From: Bacillota bacterium
Lineage (GTDB): Bacteria; Bacillota; Clostridia; Acetivibrionales; DSM-27016
Length of the DNA: 64,000 nt
Assembly: GCA_023390115.1 (NCBI GenBank)
Contig: JAEWDM010000024.1
Span: forward strand, 130,796-194,795
Direction: 5' to 3'
Shown: piece after piece, positions 50,767 through 59,007 of the stretch
How the letters are laid out: every line of letters begins with the position of its first letter
How positions within the stretch are numbered: the stretch's first letter is position 1
The notes under the pieces: model-generated
Seen by the model: the letters and a program-made list of their open reading frames with translations, nothing else
What the model was told of the DNA's origin: nothing
The model's database searches: none
Made by a program: the position numbers and the translations under genes

Positions 50767-52896
50767 ATGAAGGATAGCGGTTGCAGCAGTATAAGGCTGA
50801 GAGTTGAAACGCTGGGTTTTCAGGATACGGGAAGAGGCATTGCGAGAATAAGCCAGGGCCTGATGGACTTATTAAGCCTTGATGTGGGAGATGTTGCAGG
50901 TATTACGGGAATGCGTACAACCTGTGTACGGGTTCTGCTTTCATCCTTAGAGAATAAGATGGACCATATAGTGCAAATTGATGAAACAACCATGGCAAAT
51001 GCAGGAATTGCGGCAGGAGACGAGATTGAGCTAAGCGCCGCGGAGGCGAGAAGAGCTTCCGCCGTGGTAATTGCTGAGGATAAACGTACTATAGGCTTTG
51101 CAAAAAAAGCGGGAAGCGAATATATAAAGAAAATGCTCAAGAGCCACTGCATTTGCAAGGGAGATTTTATAGCTATTCCTCATCTGGGGTCTGCCAAATT
51201 TTCCTTTCATGTGATAGGAACCTTTCCCGAGGGCTTTGTAACAATTGACGACAGCACTAAGTTTGTGTACAGAGACGAACAATACGGTGCCTCCGGGGAA
51301 GCCTTCATAGGATATAAAGACATAGGAGGACTGGATACTCAGATAAGCAAAATAAAGGAAATAGTTGAATATCCCATGGTTTATTCGGACATGTTTAAAA
51401 AGCTCAATCTGAGGCCCTCAAAGGGAATACTTTTATACGGCCCTCCGGGTACGGGAAAGACACTCATTGCAAAAGCAATAGCAAATGAGGTCAACGCAAA
51501 ATTCATTACCATTAACGGTCCCGAAATAATAAACAAGTATTATGGAGAAAGCGAGGCAAAGATAAGGGAAATATTTGAGGATGCAAAGGAAAACAGCCCC
51601 AGCATCATCTTTATTGATGAAATTGATGCAATTGCCCCAAAAAGAGAAGAGGTGCAGGGCGATGTTGAAAAGCGCATAGTAGCTCAATTGCTTTCGCTGA
51701 TGGATGGGGTAAGGGACAGGAGCAGTGTAATAGTCATTGGTGCCACAAATCTTCCCAACACGCTTGATCCGGCCCTCAGGAGGCCCGGAAGGTTTGACAG
51801 GGAATTTTATATAGGTGTTCCGGATGAAAGCGCAAGGCTTGAGATACTTAAAATACATATCCGCCTGATGCCGCTTGCAGAGGATGTCGATATAAGCTCT
51901 ATTGCGGCAAGAACTCATGGATATGTAGGCGCCGATTTAAGCTCACTATGCACCGAAGCGTCGATGAACTGCATAAGAAGGTACCTAGCGGAGCATCCCT
52001 ACGGAGACCGCAGGGTACTTCGCAGCTATGAAAATATGAAAATTTCACAGGCTGATTTTATGCTTGCACTTAATGAAGTTCCTCCGTCGGCAATACGGGA
52101 GGTTATGGTTGAGGTACCGCATGTAACATGGGATATGATTGGAGGACTTTCCAGCATAAAAAACCGTATAAGAGAGTGCATAGAATGGCCTCTTAAATAT
52201 CCCCGGATTTTTTCCGCAATGAAAATAAGGAGCCCCAGGGGGATTTTGCTTTATGGCCCTCCGGGTACGGGAAAGACACTCGTTGCAAGGGCTATAGCTA
52301 CTGAAAGCGGCGCTAATTTTATATCTGTAAAAGGTCCCGAGCTGCTTTCAAAATGGCAGGGTGAGTCGGAGAAGGGAATAAGAGAGGTCTTCAGGAGAGC
52401 AAAGCAAACAGCACCGTGTATAATATTTTTTGATGAAATTGATTCTCTTGCTTCTATAAGCGCGCATGGCAATTCAGGGCAAATGTCTGTCGTAGCACAG
52501 CTTTTAACTGAGCTCGACGGGATAGAAGGGCTTGAAAATGTTATAGCGGTCGGCGCAACCAACAGGATTGAGGAGATAGATAAGGCGCTTTTAAGAGACG
52601 GACGCTTTGATATAATATTAAAATTCAATCTCCCGAATGCCGTGGAAAGAAAAGAAATTTTTTCATTACACCTTAAGGAAAAGCCGCTTGATCCGTCGGT
52701 AGACATGGATGAATTGACAGCCTTGACGGAAGGCTTCAGTGGTGCTGAAATAGGAGGAGCATGCACAAGAGCGGCCTTTTTGGCCATAAGAGATTTCTTA
52801 AGCACAAATGATGAGGAATGGAGCAATACGCTTGCTATTTGCATTTCACGTCAGCATCTTAAAACAGCCTTAACTAATAGAATGGAGGATTTTTAA
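50767..52896 (+). CDS. CDC48/VCP-type double AAA+ ATPase (second copy)
   Basis: A 709-residue ATPase. ATG 50767 follows CAGAGG; GTG 50728 is the alternative. The N-domain contains D-T-G-R-G-I-A-R-I. D1 and D2 each have GPPGTGKT and I-I-F-I/F-D-E-I-D, as in the first copy, and R-R-P-G-R-F-D follows D1. The two proteins are alignable end to end, so they arose by duplication. The second copy is one base upstream of gvpF. Together they could form a mixed hexamer. Confidence 0.9.
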   Translation: MKDSGCSSIRLRVETLGFQDTGRGIARISQGLMDLLSLDVGDVAGITGMRTTCVRVLLSSLENKMDHIVQIDETTMANAGIAAGDEIELSAAEARRASAVVIAEDKRTIGFAKKAGSEYIKKMLKSHCICKGDFIAIPHLGSAKFSFHVIGTFPEGFVTIDDSTKFVYRDEQYGASGEAFIGYKDIGGLDTQISKIKEIVEYPMVYSDMFKKLNLRPSKGILLYGPPGTGKTLIAKAIANEVNAKFITINGPEIINKYYGESEAKIREIFEDAKENSPSIIFIDEIDAIAPKREEVQGDVEKRIVAQLLSLMDGVRDRSSVIVIGATNLPNTLDPALRRPGRFDREFYIGVPDESARLEILKIHIRLMPLAEDVDISSIAARTHGYVGADLSSLCTEASMNCIRRYLAEHPYGDRRVLRSYENMKISQADFMLALNEVPPSAIREVMVEVPHVTWDMIGGLSSIKNRIRECIEWPLKYPRIFSAMKIRSPRGILLYGPPGTGKTLVARAIATESGANFISVKGPELLSKWQGESEKGIREVFRRAKQTAPCIIFFDEIDSLASISAHGNSGQMSVVAQLLTELDGIEGLENVIAVGATNRIEEIDKALLRDGRFDIILKFNLPNAVERKEIFSLHLKEKPLDPSVDMDELTALTEGFSGAEIGGACTRAAFLAIRDFLSTNDEEWSNTLAICISRQHLKTALTNRMEDF

Positions 52897-52897
52897 T

Positions 52898-53638
52898 ATG
52901 GGCAGGGGCAAGTATGTATATTGCTTTATAGAAGGAAGAGTCACACATGGTGTTGACTTAGAGGGCATAGGCAGATACGGCAAGGTATATTTTTTAGACT
53001 TCCGGGATATAACGGCTGTTTTAAGCGATACTGCGCTGGTGCAGATGGATCCCTCAAGAGACAATGCGCTGACCCATGAAAGAGTTATCCAGCATTTTAT
53101 GAAGTTGTACTATAATCTGGTGCCCTGCAGCTTTGGGAACATATTCAAAAGCAGGGAGGATATAAACCTGTTTTTGAATAAGGCATATAAGTACATATGC
53201 GATAACCTTGCCAGAGTAAGGGGGTCTATCGAGGTGGGGCTCCGGGTTCTTTGGAAAAAGGATGCTTTTACCAGGGAGATAGAAACCAAAGAAATAGTGG
53301 AATTCCGCGACTCAATTATAAAAAAATCAGGGAAGGATAATTATCTTCTTAATGTGGAGCTTGGCAAAATGGTGGAGGCCCAGGTTAAAAGCAGAAGGCA
53401 GTTTTATATACGGGCCATTTACGATCAAATAGCAAAGCATGCCGAGGATGCTGTTCTTAATGATGCGAACAATCCCTTGATTGTATTAAATGCCGCCTTC
53501 CTTATACTGAAGACCAAGGAATTTGAGTTTGATAATATTGTGGATTCAACGCTGAAGAAATATTCCGACAGCCTTGAGGTCAGCTATTCCGGCCCGTGGC
53601 CGCCATATAATTTTACAAGCATGGGAATAAATCGTTAA
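52898..53638 (+). CDS. gvpF: Gas vesicle protein GvpF/GvpL
   Basis: A 246-residue protein with GGAGG. The opening Y-V-Y-C-F-I (residues 6-11), L-V-P-C-S-F-G-N-I-F near 73-82 and the ending V-S-Y-S-G-P-W-P-P-Y-N-F are the GvpF/L family marks. It is a minor wall or assembly protein that contacts GvpA and other accessory Gvps. It is the standard-length partner of the fused GvpL/F at 43298. Confidence 0.95.
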   Translation: MGRGKYVYCFIEGRVTHGVDLEGIGRYGKVYFLDFRDITAVLSDTALVQMDPSRDNALTHERVIQHFMKLYYNLVPCSFGNIFKSREDINLFLNKAYKYICDNLARVRGSIEVGLRVLWKKDAFTREIETKEIVEFRDSIIKKSGKDNYLLNVELGKMVEAQVKSRRQFYIRAIYDQIAKHAEDAVLNDANNPLIVLNAAFLILKTKEFEFDNIVDSTLKKYSDSLEVSYSGPWPPYNFTSMGINR

Positions 53639-53653
53639 AGGAGGGGGAGCTTT

Positions 53654-53704
53654 ATGAAAATGCTGCTATATTACTGTATTTATTGTTTAAAGGGGATAAA
53701 ATGA
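53654..53704 (+). CDS. Possible 16-residue leader peptide coupled to gvpG
   Basis: ATG 53654 directly follows AAAGGAGGGGGAG, the strongest ribosome site nearby. The peptide begins M-K-M-L-L-Y-Y-C-I-Y-C and ends with a TGA (53702-53704) that overlaps the gvpG ATG at 53701. The layout suggests translational coupling into gvpG; the peptide itself may have no role. Confidence 0.4.
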   Translation: MKMLLYYCIYCLKGIK

Positions 53705-53967
53705 TGTTTATTTTTAAAAATCTCTATAACCTTGTGGAAACCATAACGGACTATGCTCTTAAGGAGCTTTATGATGAACAGGCATTGAAGAAAAAGCTGA
53801 TGGATCTTGCGCTTTTGTACGAAATGGGAGGAGTTAGTGAAGCCGAGTTTGAAGAGCTGGAGCAAAAGCTTTTAAAGCAGCTCAGAGCGGCAAGGGAATA
53901 TAATCGTGTACAAGCAGGGGAGGACGGGGACAGTGAGGAGAACGAGGAGAATGAGGAAGAGGGCTAA
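53701..53967 (+). CDS. gvpG: Gas vesicle protein GvpG
   Basis: An 88-residue protein. ATG 53701 follows AAAGGGG; ATG 53704 is possible. The N-terminus M-M-F-I-F-K-N-L-Y-N-L-V and the helix L-K-E-L-Y-D-E-Q-A-L-K-K-K-L-M, then E-A-E-F-E-E-L-E-Q-K-L-L, fit GvpG. The tail is very acidic (E-E-N-E-E-N-E-E-E-G). GvpG acts with GvpF/L in assembly. Confidence 0.9.
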   Translation: MMFIFKNLYNLVETITDYALKELYDEQALKKKLMDLALLYEMGGVSEAEFEELEQKLLKQLRAAREYNRVQAGEDGDSEENEENEEEG

Positions 53968-53968
53968 G

Positions 53969-54018
53969 AAGCCGCTGCGGCCGGGCTGAATTTTAAGTAT
54001 ATCCGGCTTAAGCGGCTT
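53969..54018 (+). terminator. Two-level hairpin between gvpG and gvpA3
   Basis: AAGCCGCT pairs with AGCGGCTT, and an inner GCCGG with CCGGC. It begins one base after the gvpG stop, so the long operon may end or be attenuated here. gvpA3 has its own promoter. Confidence 0.55.
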
Positions 54019-54055
54019 AAGGCTCTGCCGCAATATTATTTTTGGAAGTATATGC

Positions 54056-54082
54056 ACCTATATCCCGGTGATTCATACTATA
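54056..54082 (+). promoter_or_regulatory. Sigma-K-like promoter of gvpA3
   Basis: AC (54056-54057), 16 bases, then CATACTATA (54074-54082). This is a full match to the sigma-K consensus AC-N16/17-CATAnnnTA of late mother-cell genes. The transcript would start about 44 bases before the ATG. Confidence 0.55.
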
Positions 54083-54132
54083 GTTACTAGAGAAAACTCT
54101 AAAATATAATTTGATTACTGGGAGGTAAAATT

Positions 54133-54363
54133 ATGGCTGTAAAGCATTCTGTAGAATCATCCAGCCTTGCTGAAGTTCTGGATAGGATACTGGAGAAAGG
54201 AATAGTTATAGATCTTTTTGTAAGGGTCTCTCTTCTGGGCATTGAGCTGCTGGCTGTAGACGGAAGAATTGTTATAGCGGGCGTTGAGACATGGCTGTGC
54301 TATGCAAGGGCTATAGGCCTGACAGATTATTCAAAAGACTATTCGAAGGACTATTCAAAATAG
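54133..54363 (+). CDS. gvpA: Gas vesicle shell protein GvpA (copy 3)
   Basis: A 76-residue shell protein behind GGGAGG. The first 66 residues are nearly identical to copy 2. The C-terminus has D-Y-S-K three times (residues 65-76), encoded by slightly different codons, an unusual charged repeat. It closes the gvp locus, followed by a hairpin with T-run at 54483-54510. Confidence 0.96.
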   Translation: MAVKHSVESSSLAEVLDRILEKGIVIDLFVRVSLLGIELLAVDGRIVIAGVETWLCYARAIGLTDYSKDYSKDYSK

Positions 54364-54482
54364 CACATAAATACATAAAAATATAATATTAAGTAAGGAA
54401 AGGCGAGGAACATCTAAGGGTTGAACAAAAAGAACCGTAAGCTGTTCCTTGACGTTTTCCAATAAACCAAAACATATATTTT

Positions 54483-54511
54483 ATAGCTATTTTTTAAATA
54501 GCTATTTTTTA
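54483..54511. terminator. Hairpin terminator after gvpA3
   Basis: ATAGCTATTT (54483-54492) pairs with AAATAGCTAT (54496-54505), followed by a T-run. It lies between convergent gvpA3 and the epimerase gene. The preceding 120 bases hold a further AGGAACA/TGTTCCT dyad and no gene. Confidence 0.65.
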
Positions 54512-54532
54512 AAGCCTGTAAACGGCATGGCA

Positions 54533-55480
54533 TTAAATTATTGACGAATACCATTCTGTAAACTTCGTTATACCTTCATATATTCCTGTTTTGGGGTTAT
54601 ATCCCACCAGAGCTCTGGCTTTTGATATATCGGCAAGGGTGTGCCGGGCATCACAGGGGCTATAGGGCATATACCGTCTATATACCGGCTTGCCGAGGCT
54701 TTTCCCTATTATATCAGTCAACTGGTTAAGGGATACCGGACTTGAACTGCCCAGGTTGAATATTTCAAAATTGCAGTTGAATTTTATTGCAGATATTATA
54801 CCGTCTGTAATATCGTCTATATAAGTGTAATCCCTTGAGCTTGATCCGTCTCCAAATATTTCAATGTGCCTGCCGTCATGTATAAGCCTTGTAAATTTGT
54901 GTATTGCCATTTCAGGTCTTTGCCTGGGCCCGTAAACGGTAAAAAACCTGAGACATGCTATAGGTATGCCATATAATGCGTTATAGGTTTTGCAAAAGCT
55001 TTCCCCTGAAGCTTTGGAGGCCGCATAGGGCGACAGCTGAAGGTCCGCCGTATGCTGCTCGGAAAAAGGGCGCGGGCCCCGGCCATACACTGAAGAGGAG
55101 GAGGCAAATATAAATTTTTTTACCTTATTTCTTGCTGACAGCTCCAAAACATTTACAGTCCCTTTTATGTCAACATCAACATATTCAAGTGGATTGGAAA
55201 TTGATTTCCTTACACCTGCCAAAGCGGCCAGATGCACTACTGTGTCAATAGGAAAGCTATTAAATAATTCCGTAAGAAGCCCGGTGTCCAGAATATCTCC
55301 TTCTATGGAAAGGTAATGCGGATTGCTCTCAGCCTTTATGATATTTTGCTTTTTAATCAAGGGACTATAAGCGGTGTTAAAATTATCCAGGCTTATTACC
55401 TCATATTCACAATCCAGCAGTCTTTCACATAGATTTGACCCTATAAAGCCGGCTCCTCCGGTAACTAATACCGAGCTCAT
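54533..55480 (-). CDS. NAD-dependent UDP-sugar 4-epimerase
   Basis: A 315-residue extended SDR. G-G-A-G-F-I-G-S-N-L is near residues 8-17, catalytic S-S-S-V-Y-G near 126-131 and Y-A-A-S-K near 151-155. It overlaps the UDP-glucose dehydrogenase gene by four bases, so the likely substrate is UDP-glucuronate (to UDP-galacturonate). UDP-glucose or -N-acetylglucosamine is possible. Confidence 0.85.
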   Translation of the reverse strand: MSSVLVTGGAGFIGSNLCERLLDCEYEVISLDNFNTAYSPLIKKQNIIKAESNPHYLSIEGDILDTGLLTELFNSFPIDTVVHLAALAGVRKSISNPLEYVDVDIKGTVNVLELSARNKVKKFIFASSSSVYGRGPRPFSEQHTADLQLSPYAASKASGESFCKTYNALYGIPIACLRFFTVYGPRQRPEMAIHKFTRLIHDGRHIEIFGDGSSSRDYTYIDDITDGIISAIKFNCNFEIFNLGSSSPVSLNQLTDIIGKSLGKPVYRRYMPYSPCDARHTLADISKARALVGYNPKTGIYEGITKFTEWYSSII

Positions 55481-56790
55481 GATCTTCCCACTCCCGTGTA
55501 TGAAAAGCCGTATTTTTTAACCTCCTCCGGATTGCAGGCATTTCTTAAATCTACAAATACCGGGGTTCGGACAAGCTTTTTAAGATGATTAAAATCAAGG
55601 CGTGCAAACTGCTCCCACTCGGTTGCCAGTACTATACAATCGGTTTTTATGCTGGCGGAAAATGTGTTTTGACAGTACTGTACATTTAGGTCCGGATTTT
55701 GGTTTTGAGTGTTTTCCATAGCCTGAGGGTCATAGACCTTTACTTTTGCCCCGCTGTCCAGCAGCTTTCTTATAATGGCTATCGAGGCTGATTCTCTTAT
55801 ATCGTCGGTGCCCGGCTTAAAGGATAGTCCCAGAACTGTTACTGTTTTGCCTTTAAGCTTTCCAACGGCCTTTTTTATTTTGCGGAACATAAGAACCTTT
55901 TGATTTTCATTTGCGTCAATAATACTTTTTATTATTTTAGGAGTATAACCGTTGTCCTTTGCTATTCCGAGCATTGCCCTCAAATCCTTGGGGAAGCAGC
56001 TTCCTCCGAAGCCGGGGCCGGGATTGAGGAAATTTTGGCCTATTCTTTTGTCCAGGCCTACGGCTTCTGATACTATACAGGCATCTGAGCCGCACAGCTC
56101 ACACAGATTGGCTATCTCATTCATAAGACTTATTTTCGCCGCCAGAAAGGCATTTGAAGCATATTTTACCATCTCTGAGGTTTCTATATCTGTTGACACC
56201 AGAGGGATGCCCAGGGCTGCTTGCCTGGCGTACAGCTCCTGCATCATTTCCAGCGCCTTGGTGCTCTCCGCCCCTATAACTATTCTGTCGGGGCACATAA
56301 AATCCACAACGGCATTGCCCTCACGCAGGAATTCGGGGTTGGAAACTATATCAAAATCAAATGGTTTTCCCTGCATTTTAAGAATGTCTTGTATTTCTTT
56401 TTTTATAGACTGTCCTGTGCCTACCGGTGAGGTGCTTTTATTCACAATTACCTTATAGCCGGTCATGTAAAGGGCTATATCCCTTACCGCACTGTATATG
56501 TTTCTGAGGTCGGAGGTGTTGTCTCCAAGCGTAGGAGTATCCACCGAAATAAATATAATATCCCCGTGAGCTGCAGCATCGCTTATAAGAGAGGTAAAAC
56601 GCAGCCTTCCCGGATAATTTCTTTCTACAAGCTCCTTCAGCCCCGGCTCATATATCGGAATAACCCCTTTTTTAAGCTTACTGATCTTTACTTCATCTGT
56701 GTCCATGCATACCACATTTGCTCCAAGCTCTGAAAAACATGTTCCTGTTACAAGTCCTACATATCCTGTGCCTACAATTGAAATATTCAT
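55477..56790 (-). CDS. ugd: UDP-glucose 6-dehydrogenase
   Basis: A 437-residue enzyme with AGAGGAG. N-terminal G-T-G-Y-V-G-L binds NAD, N-P-E-F-L-R-E-G is near 155 and the catalytic Cys is in G-F-G-G-S-C-F-P-K-D near 262. It makes UDP-glucuronate for surface polysaccharide. It is part of the minus-strand operon with the CotS kinases and a glycosyltransferase. Confidence 0.93.
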   Translation of the reverse strand: MNISIVGTGYVGLVTGTCFSELGANVVCMDTDEVKISKLKKGVIPIYEPGLKELVERNYPGRLRFTSLISDAAAHGDIIFISVDTPTLGDNTSDLRNIYSAVRDIALYMTGYKVIVNKSTSPVGTGQSIKKEIQDILKMQGKPFDFDIVSNPEFLREGNAVVDFMCPDRIVIGAESTKALEMMQELYARQAALGIPLVSTDIETSEMVKYASNAFLAAKISLMNEIANLCELCGSDACIVSEAVGLDKRIGQNFLNPGPGFGGSCFPKDLRAMLGIAKDNGYTPKIIKSIIDANENQKVLMFRKIKKAVGKLKGKTVTVLGLSFKPGTDDIRESASIAIIRKLLDSGAKVKVYDPQAMENTQNQNPDLNVQYCQNTFSASIKTDCIVLATEWEQFARLDFNHLKKLVRTPVFVDLRNACNPEEVKKYGFSYTGVGRS

Positions 56791-56817
56791 GCCTACAGCT
56801 CCTCTTTGCCATATGTT

Positions 56818-57966
56818 TTATGTTATCCTTTTACAGGGCATATCGGTCTTGAGTACTTCCCTGGAAACTCTCTCCCAGTTGAATTTTTCTTCTATGCATT
56901 TCCTGCCGTTGCGTCCCATTTCGGTACACTTCTGCGGATTGTCGAGAAGATAATTTATACAGCTTGCAAAGGCATCAGGATTATTATAATCATTTATTAC
57001 GCGGCCGTTTCCATAACCACGCACTACCTCCGCATTTCCGCCTCTATTGGTTGTTATTATAGAAAGTCCGGAGGCCATGGCTTCATAATGAACCCTCGCC
57101 AGGGGCTCATCCCATTGCGACGGGCATACAAAAATGTCACCGAGATTATATAAGGCGGGAATCTGGGACGGAGGCACAAAGCCCGTAAATATAACAGGTC
57201 CTGCAAGCTCTTTTGATAAAGTATGCAGGCTGCGGGTGTAGTCGTCGGTTTTATTGCCTCCATACCATTTGCTTCCTACAATTACCAGGGCTGTCTTGGG
57301 ATGATCAAGCATCACCTTCTTCATTGCTTTCATTAATATATGAACGCCCTTTTTAACACTTAGCCTGCCTACGAACAGCACTGTTTTATAGCCCTTGAGG
57401 CCGTATCTTTCCTTCAGCAGCCTTTTGTTTAAAATTCCACGCTCTGTCCATGGAGGGGAATACAGTGAGATGTCGGCTGCCGAGTAAACAACATTGAGCT
57501 TTGGAGCAGCCATAGGATAGATCTTTATTACACCATCCGCTATAAACCTGCTTACGGTATTTATAAATTCAACCCTTTCTATGCATTTAACGGCATCGTT
57601 ATTACTTATCTTTTCAGGATGGAACATTTCATTGTGAAGGCTTAAGCTGAATTTCACATCAGGAAGCCCTTCACTTAAAGAAAGAACCCATAAAGGCCTG
57701 TTGAAAACGTGTACGAGGTCATAGTCATCTGTCAGGGAAGCCTTTAAATTTTTCACATAATCAGAGGCAGTTTTTGCGGGAAGCCTTATATACCTTACAT
57801 CATCCTTTATTTCTTCCGAGGCAAGCCCCTCATATTGTATCCCATAAACCGTTATATCGTTTAGCCGGGAAAGATACGGGAGAATTCCCTCAATATATAT
57901 TTGAACTGCTCCTCCCGCAATAGGGGGAACAGGAAGCTTTTCTGTGCATATCATTGCAATTTTCAA
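56818..57966 (-). CDS. GT4 glycosyltransferase (CotSA-like)
   Basis: A 382-residue protein. TTG 57966 follows GAGGAGGGG and overlaps the CotS stop. The opening P-P-I-A-G-G-A-V-Q, the domain G-R-L-S-V-K-K-G-V-H near 203-212 and the E-P-L-A-R-V-H-Y-E-A-M-A-S-G-L-S motif near 298-313 define GT4. In Bacillus CotSA, a GT4 protein, is encoded next to CotS and is a coat component. Confidence 0.85.
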   Translation of the reverse strand: MKIAMICTEKLPVPPIAGGAVQIYIEGILPYLSRLNDITVYGIQYEGLASEEIKDDVRYIRLPAKTASDYVKNLKASLTDDYDLVHVFNRPLWVLSLSEGLPDVKFSLSLHNEMFHPEKISNNDAVKCIERVEFINTVSRFIADGVIKIYPMAAPKLNVVYSAADISLYSPPWTERGILNKRLLKERYGLKGYKTVLFVGRLSVKKGVHILMKAMKKVMLDHPKTALVIVGSKWYGGNKTDDYTRSLHTLSKELAGPVIFTGFVPPSQIPALYNLGDIFVCPSQWDEPLARVHYEAMASGLSIITTNRGGNAEVVRGYGNGRVINDYNNPDAFASCINYLLDNPQKCTEMGRNGRKCIEEKFNWERVSREVLKTDMPCKRIT

Positions 57967-58997
57967 GTCATCCCCTCCTCATTAAGCAGAGAAATCAGCA
58001 GCGGGACCTTCGAAAGCTCCAGCCTTGCCGTTTTTTCAATTTCAGAAGGCTTTAGCGGCTTATTATTCTGAAAAAGGTTTTTAACCAGACCGAAGAACCA
58101 GTGAGGAAATAACATATCTATATACAGCAGCTTTTTCTCATCTGAATTAAGGGGATTGATTTTAGTATAGCAGCGCAGAATATTGTTTATTACAGCGGCC
58201 TCCCATTGCCCCTTGTTCTCTGATGTTTTTCCTATTATTTTTCTTAAATCCCTGGCGGGAAGATCAAAGGTCACGCCGTCTAAATCTATTACATAAACAC
58301 CCTTGTCTGTCATCACGGCATTCCCCTTGCCATAGTCCTGGTGGCAAAGAACCACCGGGCTTGAGGCGTCGTATGTAATACTACCGTAATTTGACCTTGA
58401 CAGCAGATCCATAGCCTGACCGGCAACGCTTATTATGGGGTCTGCCTGCTTAAAATATGTCGAGTGATAAGGAAGAGGAATACTCTTTGATATTTCCTTC
58501 CATTCCATAAGCCTTCTATTCATAGAATCATATTGTGAGGGCCACTTTCCAAGCTTGGAGGATATTTTTGCAGAGGGCGGAGGCGTATACCCCTTTGAAT
58601 ATAAATGGAATTTGGCCAGGCCTTCTATGGCTGAAAGCAGCTCCGGGGTTCCGGAAAAGGTCAGGGCCTTCCCGTGAAGCCACTCATAAAGAACAAAAAG
58701 CTGCTCATTATGCTTAACTATCGCCTGTCCGCCGGAGGTCGTAAGAACCTCGGGAACATTTCCTCCCAAGCCTTTTATATAAATCTGGGCGTTTACAGAA
58801 AATACTGCTTTATCGTAAGTATGCTTAAGCCTTTTAAGACACAGCATGCCCGATTTTGCTTTAATCTTCCATACTGTTTTTATAGTTCCGCTTTGTATAA
58901 CCGATATATTTTCAACCTCAATATTATATTTAAGCAGCACCTCAGAGGCTAGCTTGTTTAAAGCATCATTTGATTCTGAAAACTCATTATCCACCAT
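57963..58997 (-). CDS. cotS: CotS-family spore-coat kinase-like protein
   Basis: A 344-residue protein. ATG 58997 is six bases from GAAAGG; longer in-frame starts overlap the upstream gene. The kinase-like fold shows L-C-L-K-R-L (ATP Lys) near residue 52, the loop C-H-Q-D-Y-G-K-G-N near 225-233 and V-I-D-L-D-G near 243-248. CotS/YutH proteins are spore-coat homologues of aminoglycoside phosphotransferase. It is tandem with a second copy and overlaps the glycosyltransferase. Confidence 0.87.
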   Translation of the reverse strand: MVDNEFSESNDALNKLASEVLLKYNIEVENISVIQSGTIKTVWKIKAKSGMLCLKRLKHTYDKAVFSVNAQIYIKGLGGNVPEVLTTSGGQAIVKHNEQLFVLYEWLHGKALTFSGTPELLSAIEGLAKFHLYSKGYTPPPSAKISSKLGKWPSQYDSMNRRLMEWKEISKSIPLPYHSTYFKQADPIISVAGQAMDLLSRSNYGSITYDASSPVVLCHQDYGKGNAVMTDKGVYVIDLDGVTFDLPARDLRKIIGKTSENKGQWEAAVINNILRCYTKINPLNSDEKKLLYIDMLFPHWFFGLVKNLFQNNKPLKPSEIEKTARLELSKVPLLISLLNEEGMT

Positions 58998-59007
58998 TAT
59001 CATCCTT

